Part shown: piece after piece, positions 8,301-14,800 of the stretch
Numbering within the stretch: position 1 is the first letter of the stretch
Layout: each line of letters begins with the position of its first letter
DNA from: Flavobacteriales bacterium
GTDB lineage: Bacteria; Bacteroidota; Bacteroidia; Flavobacteriales_F; PHOS-HE28
DNA: 64,000 nt
Assembly (NCBI GenBank): GCA_016712535.1
Contig: JADJQW010000002.1
Coordinates: 1,364,001 to 1,428,000 of the forward strand
Direction of reading: 5' to 3'
Program-made: the position numbers and the translations under genes
The notes under the pieces: generated by a model
What the model was told of the DNA's origin: nothing
The model's input: only the letters and a program-made list of their open reading frames with translations
Databases searched by the model: none

Positions 8301-11197
8301 CTGAGCGTGTTGCCCGGCACCGGCTGCGAGTTGCACGGTGTGATGGTCGAGAACCAAGCGTAATACTCCTCACCATCCACGATGGGGCCAGGGGCGGTGG
8401 TCGCGGTGGTGCGGTTGCCGCTGGCGGCCAAGGGACCGGCACCTGACGCTACGCTGCGAGCGGTGTAGCTGCCCACGGTGTTCGTCGCCGAGGACCCAAC
8501 GAAGAGGTTCGGCTGATCGCTAAGACCAGTCAACGCGTCAACGCCATTATAGCACAAGCGGAGCGTTGGTAGGTTGCCGAAAAGGCCGCCGAATTTCTCG
8601 ATGCGCAAAGCGCGGCTGCCCACTGCGCCGGGTGTTGGTCCAACCGGCAGGCTCACGAAGGTGCCCTTCACGCGCGTGATGGTGCTGCCTTCCGTGAGCA
8701 CGGTGGTGGCCGAGCCCATGCTCAGCAGGTTATTCACCGCGCCGATCGCGTCGTAGCTGTTGAAGGGGAAGAGTCGCGTTTGCGCGGCCGTGCTGCCGAA
8801 CATGCGGTAGCTGATCGAACCGTCCACATAAAGCGTCGGGCTGCCAGCGGCCCCAGTGTAGGTGGGGTGGTCGAAGGCGAGCGTGTTGCCGCCCATGAAG
8901 ATCGGGCCACCGAAGGTGGTGAAGGGGGTCGCGCCGTACAGGGTGATATCACCACTGAATGTGTAGCCGATCCCGACCGCGTTCACGAGGCTGAATGCAT
9001 TCACGCGGCGGTTGGTGGGCACGAAGCTGCTCTCCGTATGGGCCACGTTCGTGGGCGCCGGCGCGAAGAAGTTGTTGATCATATTGTAGATGCTCGCACG
9101 CGAAACCAGGGTGGCGTTCACCGTGGCGCCGCCCGCACCGGTGGCCGGGTTCAGGCTCACCGTCGGAGCCGCCAAGTAGCCGAAACCGGGGTTGGTCGTG
9201 GCCACGCTTACCAGCATGCCTGTGGGCACATCAACGGTGGCACTGAAGGTGGGCAGGTGCGCAGGGTTGAACACGCAGACCGCGCCAGCGCCGCCTCCGC
9301 CCGTCAGGGTGATGGTCGGAGCAGAGAGATAGCCGGTGCCGCCACCCGTGATGTTCACCGAGGTCACCTGGCCCCGGGTCACCACGGCGGTGCCGGTGGC
9401 TTGCGTGAGCGCGCCGCCGCCACTGAAGGTCACGGTGGGTGCGCTGGTATAACCGCTGCCGCCGGCGCTGCCTACGTTCTCCATGAGATTGAGGAAGCCG
9501 GTGGGCAATGAGACCCCGATGCTCGGAGCGGAGGTGTAGCCCGTGCCGCCCGCCGTAACGCCGACGTACACGCCTTGGTTGGAGGGGATGTTGACCCCGC
9601 CGGTAATCGTCGCCGCGCCGCTCTTCTGACTCTGGCACACCGTGCCATACATGAAGCTGCTGTAAAGGTGCGCAACAGCCGTGGCACCGCTGCCTGTGCC
9701 GCCGGAGATGGTCACGGTCGGCGCCGTGCGATATCCGTTACCGGGGTTGGTGATGGTGATGGAACGAAGCGTGCCCGTCAGGTCATCGATGTTCGCCACA
9801 CCGGTGGCCGTGGTACCGCCTGCTGGCGCGACGGTGAAGGCGACGGTCGGAGGGGTCGCACTGTTATAGAGCGTGCCGTGCGCGTTCACCGTCACCGTGG
9901 CGATGCTCCGGTTGATGAGTCCGCCGTTCGAGCGCGCGGTGTTGTCGATGTGCAGCTTGTTGTTGGTGGTGAGCGTCCCCGCCGTGGCGCCCAGGTTGTT
10001 GGTCACCAGATCCTGCGTGGTGGACACCGTGTTGTTCGCGAGGTTGGCGAAGAGCAGGTTCTGGATCATGCCCCGACCCTGTGTATCGGCTTCCCAAGTG
10101 CCGGTGCCGCCCAAGGTCTGCGTCCCGCTCGTTGCGAGGAACCAGAGCACCGTGCCTCCCGAGGCCAGGTTGGCGTAGCCGTTGTTGGTGAAGTTGCCGA
10201 AGATGTTGATCGTGGCGCCACCGGTCGTTGCGGTGCCTGCACCCGTTGGCCCATGCGCGCGGAACTCGCCCGTGGGATCGATGGTGAGGTTGGTGCAGGT
10301 CAGGGTATTGACCGTCGCGCTCGGTGTGGTGGTCGTGATCCACTGCATCTTACCGGCCACGGTGATGTTGCCGTAACTGAGGCTCTGGTTCACCACGATC
10401 GTGGAGCCCGCAGGGATGAGGATGTCGTTGCCGCCGGGAGGCACCACGCCGCCTACCCAAGAAGCCGGGCTGTTCCAAAGGCCGCCCAGCGCGCTGGCTG
10501 TGTAGAGAGAGGGAACAGCAGATGTCAGTACGACGTTGTCAATCGCCACCGGAGGCTGCGTGCCCAATGAGGTGTCGCTCTTCCAGGATATGATGAGCCG
10601 GAAGGTGGTGCCCGCGAGGGATGGGGGCAGGCTCAGCGTCGCGGTGTTCACGACGCCCAATGGCAGCACTTGCGTCGTTTGAAAAATGTGGGTCGCCCCA
10701 GCGATGCTGGGCGGCACCACGGCCGCGCCGGAACCAGGGTGCGTGGCTTGGCCCACCGGGATCACGGAAGTAGGGGCCGTGAAGACTTGCAGCGCATCCC
10801 AGCCTGTGTTCTCGCCCTGGCCCTGCCAATTGAAGGTCAGCGTGATCACTGACTCACCAGCGGGCACCGTCACATCGCGCCAGATGTAGTTGACGCATGG
10901 ATTAGCGAGATTATAGGACCAATCCGCAGGGTTATTGGTCTGGGATGCGTAGGCGCTGTTCCCTGCGAACGGTGCGCCCGTTGGCAGCGTGCCGATCACC
11001 CAGGGGTTGTTGGCGCCACTGGACATGTTCCAGTTGTTCGCGCCGAAGGTGGCGCCCAGATCGAAGTTGCCGCCGTTGGTCGCGTCGATGTGGAAGGTCT
11101 GCGCGCCGGCGGAGCCGATCAGCGCCATGAGGGCCAGCAGCGAGGCGATCCTCGTCCACCATGCCGTGCGCACTGGGGTATTGTTCGGGTTCTTCAT
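2333..11197 (-). CDS. giant modular cell-surface/secreted protein with T9SS type A sorting domain (2954 aa)
   Basis: This is a secreted multidomain protein, probably an adhesin or structural surface protein. A signal peptide ends around SAGAQ (residues 1-33). Then come a lectin-like/jelly-roll region; about five glycine-rich GYxxAPTV repeats (residues about 486-680); Ig-like segments containing YQWQSADDAAFTVN (two copies); three GEVED modules (about 1050-1200, 1300-1465 and 2285-2430, with FDWNNN, FIDYNQDGDW and WIDYNRNGVF signatures); a CUB-like module (about 1573-1670); a segment with YDRIGVQSNGWISFG; and a roughly 450-residue C-terminal module shared with the gene at 11875. The last ~80 residues form a T9SS type A sorting domain (ALFPNPNRGD...GLYMVSITAG...ERLVIQK). 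It starts 45 bp after a small secreted-protein gene, probably its operon partner. The substrate or ligand is unknown. Confidence 0.93.
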   Translation of the reverse strand: MKNPNNTPVRTAWWTRIASLLALMALIGSAGAQTFHIDATNGGNFDLGATFGANNWNMSSGANNPWVIGTLPTGAPFAGNSAYASQTNNPADWSYNLANPCVNYIWRDVTVPAGESVITLTFNWQGQGENTGWDALQVFTAPTSVIPVGQATHPGSGAAVVPPSIAGATHIFQTTQVLPLGVVNTATLSLPPSLAGTTFRLIISWKSDTSLGTQPPVAIDNVVLTSAVPSLYTASALGGLWNSPASWVGGVVPPGGNDILIPAGSTIVVNQSLSYGNITVAGKMQWITTTTPSATVNTLTCTNLTIDPTGEFRAHGPTGAGTATTGGATINIFGNFTNNGYANLASGGTVLWFLATSGTQTLGGTGTWEADTQGRGMIQNLLFANLANNTVSTTQDLVTNNLGATAGTLTTNNKLHIDNTARSNGGLINRSIATVTVNAHGTLYNSATPPTVAFTVAPAGGTTATGVANIDDLTGTLRSITITNPGNGYRTAPTVTISGGTGSGATAVAHLYSSFMYGTVCQSQKSGAATITGGVNIPSNQGVYVGVTAGGTGYTSAPSIGVSLPTGFLNLMENVGSAGGSGYTSAPTVTFSGGGALTQATGTAVVTRGQVTSVNITGGGTGYLSAPTITLTGGGGAGAVCVFNPAHLPTFSATVDVPTGMLVSVATTNPGFGYLAAPTVSLNPATGAGGATVNATLVSRASIYNMINNFFAPAPTNVAHTESSFVPTNRRVNAFSLVNAVGIGYTFSGDITLYGATPFTTFGGPIFMGGNTLAFDHPTYTGAAGSPTLYVDGSISYRMFGSTAAQTRLFPFNSYDAIGAVNNLLSMGSATTVLTEGSTITRVKGTFVSLPVGPTPGAVGSRALRIEKFGGLFGNLPTLRLCYNGVDALTGLSDQPNLFVGSSATNTVGSYTARSVASGAGPLAASGNRTTATTAPGPIVDGEEYYAWFSTITPCNSQPVPGNTLSTTTNACPSVNFTLSLQNVVPGGSVTYQWQSADDAAFTVNLTNLGTATTQVTNQTAAKYYRCLVTCTATTEFDYSTPILVNMGGTCQCSAYCAVTNNGDGACIIGVQINTLNSTTAACVPNPGYTLRGETTTLQRGLTYPITVNVNNLVYGGGIVSVWFDWNNNFVFEASEWFQPFTTGTTGSINVPVPLTATIGTIRMRVRSRGQGNINGAGDGCLASMGSGTCEDFCITIEDPPACDAPPAANTTLSSASDVCSGANFTLSLQNSYPFSGITYQWESADDAAFTVNVTQLGTSNTQVTNQTSSKYYRCVVTCTNPGGGPTPSAPVLVNLITDNCVCAVYPAFYATSAADTEMDSVYVGTLVQGVSTCATAAPGTGSIAARYSNWTGSIAAVNLYQGEVVPFRLRSGTCGGNFTNAFQIFIDYNQDGDWLDAGEMTYETPAEVAQPHIATGTFTVPGSAPLGITRMRVVNVEDWVSGTNFAQTNYTWGESEDFCVNITLPPVAASATAAINDSCSTSRYSITVNIADFGSGTPGDIIYTVNNGTPVVVPASLGPNLIPPSGPGFSQPDDIVAITVTNNTVSDLDMGSFYGNCPIIITCDTPPTEINHCYGNNDPRVFIFIASDDQRTLTMTFIAGTMEPNDIIRFYAGTDENLSPSLGSGSYADLGAPQLIVESTNDTLMLVIDSDGSNSCQDANQTSWQFEVICTQPCVNPAGTATYDICTSTIDVSLDFDGSGNSARIGYIVNTNDTVFIPGLNSPYLENIGPFAVGDVVKVLLQNEDDLECVANLGTTTILAVPAPPLVIASADPTVICPYGSTQLQATAVSATPPAVPAYAFEQFVGSYTPISGGVSFGNTATDDSYFTNPATPLTSAVTGPGTPIGFNFTYNGTVYDRIGVQSNGWISFGSSSLTPSVAMNTTSQYTPLASTAVTTPTHLRNRVAGFGADLQAQAGASIRVQTLGSSPNQVCVIQWENYKDFGVTGHTLNFQIRLYEGTNFVEVHYGTMVWTAGINTAHVGLGGSAAAQFNNRTTTTNWNSTTAGATNTASCSWSTAAAYPTVGRVFRWRSPEIAGASYSWDPAVYLDNAFISNPLASSVPNTETFTVTATGDAFPCAGEAEVLVTVDAPLTIASITPSTASYCTGGSVLLTANAGDGVAPFTYQWYDPSNNTMGTAQTQSANIVGDWTCLVTDDCGASFLATASVSSIETPVVNVTPDQPTCGGYDIVLTANTVSGTPTSWLWSGPAPIGGQTTQSVTLNDITSANDGVYSVVATFNGCPSAPAGYTLTANPAPTITSFGAQPITVCPGDNSVLSVTATMPSGTYCTPTYGATGCTFPDYVGNVTFAGINRTSLCDIAAGYINLSTPQGNVVAGSTYPISVTTDGDDENLSVWIDYNRNGVFENTERVLERLAVTPEPQTTAGNVTIPLTAFNGPTRMRVRCVYGLTYAQVDPCVLGAFGETEDYVINVTGGVDQIVYSWTGGTFLGGIDNTPSVTAIDINATTTYNIEVSSLGCTDTEDITVYYGTNEVNLEVQTDANGDDISYEFRQEGTNTLMYYVGPNTLPNNAAWTNESCLPDGCYYLVVMDAGGDGIVGGGYVLREGDGTQRRIIDNSRDIFGNGGFTSGSVSQINGNEGFCLPLGSDRLIYTSCDRLDWKVSPCGGEFVVANENTDVSAEYGVNNANSGYQMWWYAPNGGYSFKRFQSHNTSNGLPASATRACHFQINAWLGNQLQQNVFYNVKVRGRVNGIYESWGSACRFMVNDVLAQCPRTKLMDLPANQYLSCGQTRTIGTTSLVHARPVRRMNANCNWVSANRYQFRFRLPAENVVILKTSATGQYWVNTNGLACNKTYEVDVRASFNNGSTWCVVTPNPNSVSDPLWGDMCLLTTTCSFGLAEEGGDGAANEARVALFPNPNRGDQVMLNVNSVEEGVETVTIDIFDAYGKRAIARTIAVQDGFVNTVLDLNGSLANGLYMVSITAGSQSYNERLVIQK
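2640..3380 (-). repeat. paralogous 3' module, copy 1 (second copy 12175-12855)
   Basis: This stretch encodes the region just before the sorting domain, including SLVHARPVRR and ENVVILKTSATGQYWVNTNG. It matches the corresponding part of the second giant gene. Aligned by eye, 2720-2870 and 12258-12410 differ at only about one base in fifteen, far closer than the rest of the two genes, which points to recent duplication or gene conversion. Confidence 0.7.
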
Positions 11198-11242
11198 TGG
11201 TTTTGGTTTTGTCGTCTGGGGCGTGGTAAGGGGTCGGCGGGT

Positions 11243-11578
11243 TTATTCGGGAACGGGTTCAGCCAAAGGTTCTGGCTCAACGAATGGCTGCAATGGCACA
11301 GGGCCTTTGTCTTCCATGGGCTCTTCTCTCTTGCGCGCCGGGTCATCGGGCGATGCAGGCACCTTGCTCAGGTCCTGCTTCACCTCGCGGTTCAGCGTTG
11401 GTGCTGCCGTGCCATCCTGTTCCAGGACGGGCAGCTCGGTGCCGGTCCTTTCGGGCGTGGCCTCATCGGTCCGGCTCTGGGCCATGCTGGCGCTTGCCAG
11501 GAGCAGCGACCCTGCTGTGAGGAAAGCGAATCGGAGGTTGTTGGCGTGCTTCCGGTGACGGGGTTTGGCTAGGGTCAT
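11243..11578 (-). CDS. small secreted proline/glutamate-rich protein upstream of giant T9SS gene
   Basis: This is a 111-aa protein of no recognised family. Residues 1-34 look like a signal peptide ending LLLASASMAQ. The mature part is short, low-complexity and rich in Pro, Glu, Thr and Lys, ending PFVEPEPLAEPVPE, with no cysteines and no lipobox. Its stop lies 45 bp before the giant T9SS gene, and an analogous small secreted gene (17550-17888) sits 26 bp before the second giant gene. The conserved position suggests a co-transcribed accessory or surface partner; the function is unknown. Confidence 0.7.
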   Translation of the reverse strand: MTLAKPRHRKHANNLRFAFLTAGSLLLASASMAQSRTDEATPERTGTELPVLEQDGTAAPTLNREVKQDLSKVPASPDDPARKREEPMEDKGPVPLQPFVEPEPLAEPVPE

Positions 11579-11722
11579 TCGGGTCTCGGTTTAGGCTGAA
11601 AGCATGTTTGCACAGGGAGGCCGGCGTCCAAGGCTCTTCCACGAACGCGCATGATGCGGGCACAAGGCGGTGCATGGAGCACCTGGGATGCGATTCGTTC
11701 GCGATTGGCCATTCCGGGTGGT

Positions 11723-11730
11723 CAATATTA
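11723..11730 (-). promoter_or_regulatory. candidate -7 box for the first small/giant cassette
   Basis: On the minus strand TAATATTG matches TAnnTTTG at all but one base. It lies in the most AT-rich patch of the area (about 11720-11770), some 145 bp upstream of the small-gene ATG. A TTTTG lies about 26 nt further upstream, which is longer than usual. The rest of 11579-11874 shows only this patch and the terminator at 11820-11848. Confidence 0.3.
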
Positions 11731-11819
11731 GAATTCGGATATCAGCGGTCCTAAAACAAAATTTTTATCCACCGGAGGCAACTCATGGCGAAAGCGCCGT
11801 ATTGGGCCTTGAAAGCAAT

Positions 11820-11848
11820 GGCGGGGGCTGGAATATTCAGCCCCCGCC
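11820..11848 (-). terminator. terminator of the 1882-aa T9SS gene
   Basis: A perfect 11-bp stem (GGCGGGGGCTG / CAGCCCCCGCC) with a 7-nt AT loop lies 26 bp beyond the stop codon at 11875. On the minus strand it is followed by ATTGCTTTC. Confidence 0.65.
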
Positions 11849-11874
11849 GATGCCAACGGTTCATCGCGCCACCG

Positions 11875-14800
11875 TCACGGCTGCACCACGAGGCGCTCCG
11901 TGAAGGTCCGGTCGCCGGCCGAGAGCGTGGCCATGTAAAGCCCGGTGGCCATGCCCGCCTGCAGGTCGATGCGAGCGTTCAACATGCCATCGGCCACCGC
12001 GATCGAGCGGCTGAGCACCAGCTTGCCGAACGCATCGTACAGTTCCAAGCTGGCCTGCTCCACCTCCGCGGGGATGTTGGTCAGGCTGATCGTGAATTGG
12101 TCGCCTTGGTTCGGGTTCGGGTACAGGCTCAAGCGCTGCTCGGGGGCCGTTCCGCCGATTGGCTGTTGCGCCATGCCGAAGCTGCAGGTGGTGGATAGGG
12201 TGCACATATCTCCCCAGAGCGGGTCGCTGATGCTGTTGGGGTTCGACGTGGTCACGCACCAGGTGCTGCCGTTGTTGAAGCTCGCGCGCACATCCACCTC
12301 GTAGGTCTTGCCGCAGGTGAGGCCGTTGGTGTTCACCCAGTACTGCCCCGTGGCGCTGGTCTTCAGGATCACCACGTTCTCAGCGGGTATGCGGAAGCGG
12401 AACTGGTAGCGGTTGGCATTCTGCCAGAAGGCGTTCGCGCAGGGTGGGCCATCATTCACCAGGCGCTTCACCGGACGTGCATGCACGAGCTGGGTGGAGC
12501 CGATCGTGCGGCTCTGGCCGCAGCTCAGGTACTGGTTGCCGGGCAGGTCCAGGAGCTTGGTGCGGGGGCACGATGCCAGAGCGTTGTTCAGCATCATGCG
12601 GCAAGCGGGGCCCCAGTTGTTGTAAACCCCGCCGACGAGGGCGCGCACTTTCACGTTGTACAATACGCCTTGGGCAAGCGGGAGGGTGCTGAGCAAGCAG
12701 TGCGTGGAGGCTTGGGCGCGCTTGAAGCTGAGCCCGCCGTTCGGATCATAGAACCAGAACTGGTAACCGGTCGCCAACGGATTCGCGTTGGCCACGATGA
12801 AGGCTTGGCCGCATGCGTATGGCGCCCAGTCGAGCTTGTCGCAGCTGGTGTAGATCAGGCGGTCGGTGCCCACGGGCAGGCAGAAGCCCTCGTTGCTCGC
12901 GATCTGGCTGGTGGCTCCGCTGGTGAAGCCGCCGTTGCCGTACTGGTCGTAGAGGTTATCGATCAGGCGCACGCTGCTGTTGACCCTCAGGAGGTAGCCG
13001 CCGTTCACGATGCCATCGCCCGCGCCATCAGTGACCACGAGGTAGAAGCAGCCGTCAGGCAGGCAAGTGGCCTCGGAGCCGCTGCCGATCAGGGCGCCGC
13101 CGCCGCTCTGCATCAGGTTGTTGGTGCCTTGCTCGAAGATCTGCCACGTGAGATCGTCGTTGCCATCGGCCTGGTAAACGAAGTCCAGGTCCGTGGTGCA
13201 GATGAATGGCGGGGTGCCAGCGCAGACGCAATCGGGGCCGTACACATCGTTCTCCGTGCCTGCATCGTTATCATCACATGCGGTACCGGGGAGCGCGGCT
13301 CCACCAAAGGCGCCAAGGCAATCGGGCTCTTCCACGCAGATGGTGAAGGCTCCGGTCCCACCGGCCCAGCCATAGACGCGCACCAGGTAGGTCTCACCGA
13401 TGGTGAGGCTTCCTAAGGTGAGCACTTCGGTTCCGCCGTCGACGGTGGCATCTCCGCAGACCTGAGACGTGCCGTTGCACGCGCCTGTGCGCAGGTCGAC
13501 AACAGCATCGAATGCTCCTTGGCCTGCCACAGTCACTCGATGGGAGGTCCGGGTAGCCACGAAGCTGTACCAGACATCATTTGCCACCGTGCTGGTGAAG
13601 CCGGAGCAGGTGCTCGGTGCCACCGATTGCGAAGCTCCGACGTTGGTGCCCGCCACTGGAGCGCAAACGGGGGCCGGGGTCAGGCTGATGGCGTCGGCGC
13701 AATCATCATTCGCTGGGGGCGGGATCGGGCAGATCACCTCGAATGCCACGGTGCGCCCGGTCGTCTCCTCCACGTCCCACATGATGTAATAGGTGCTGCC
13801 CGCGGTCAGGTTCAAGGGCACCCCGCCGTTCGCGATATCGCCCGGAACAGGGCCGATCGCATTCACATCATCCAGATATGCCCATCCGGCATTGTTGCAG
13901 CTGCCAACGACCTTCCAGTAGAAGTCGATGTATTGAACAGCCGTGCCGCTGTATGAAAGGACATTGATGGTGTGGACACCGCTGATCGTGGGCGTGAAGG
14001 TGAAGATGCGCTCGATGCCAGGGGTCTGGAAGGGGCCTCCGAGCGTGTTGTTGCTCCATGCGCCGGTTCCAGCAGGAACGGCTACCGGGCCGGTGCTCAC
14101 TGCGCAAGCGCTGATGTTGGCGATGCTCGCGCAGGGATCGGGCGGAGGCACGCCCGCGCTCACGCAGATCGTGAAATTGCCGCCTTGCGCGCTCGCTGAT
14201 GCCATGCGCAACCAGTAATCGGTGTTCGGTGTCACAACGAACGAGTTGCTCAAGGCCGATGCACCCAGTGCGCAATGCACGGAGGTGCCGGCGCAGCCGC
14301 CCTCGAACACTTCGACGAAGAGGCTGGTGAACGCGAACGACGTGAAGCTGTACGCAATGGCGCTATTGGCCCCTGAATTGAAACGGTACCACTTGTCCAG
14401 GAAGGGGCCAACGCTGCCGCTGCAGGAGAAGAGGCCGCCATCCTGTGTGGCTGTGGCATTGCTGCCGGGCGTTCCGCCGGCCGGGCAACCGCCTAGCCCG
14501 TTCACGCTGAGCAGGATCGCGCCCACGCACGCCTCACCCGGGATGCAGGTGTTGTCATCGGTGAAGTCGCCGAAGCTGCGGTCGCAACTGCTGTTGCTCT
14601 CATGCAGCAGGCGGATGTTCACCACATCGTCGATGGCGAAGGGGCCCAGGTTCTCGATGTCGGTCTCAAGCAGGCCGGGGATGTCCGTGGGGTCTCCGCC
14701 GTTCACCGTATAGCGCAGGGTGGTGGTTGTTCCGCTGCCGGTGCTGATGATCTCCGCATCAATGGTGAATTCGTAGGTGGCGCAGTCCGTATTCACCGTG

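Noticed and set aside
4775..8446. Long plus-strand open frames antisense to the giant T9SS gene (e.g. 438 and 338 aa)
   Set aside because: They are rich in Arg, His, Gly and Val with no domain pattern, as expected from the reverse strand of GC-rich codons with G/C third bases.
9100..9760. CRISPR-like or tandem DNA repeats in the GYxxAPTV region
   Set aside because: The similarity is at protein level with irregular spacing and diverged DNA; no constant repeat/spacer lengths are present.
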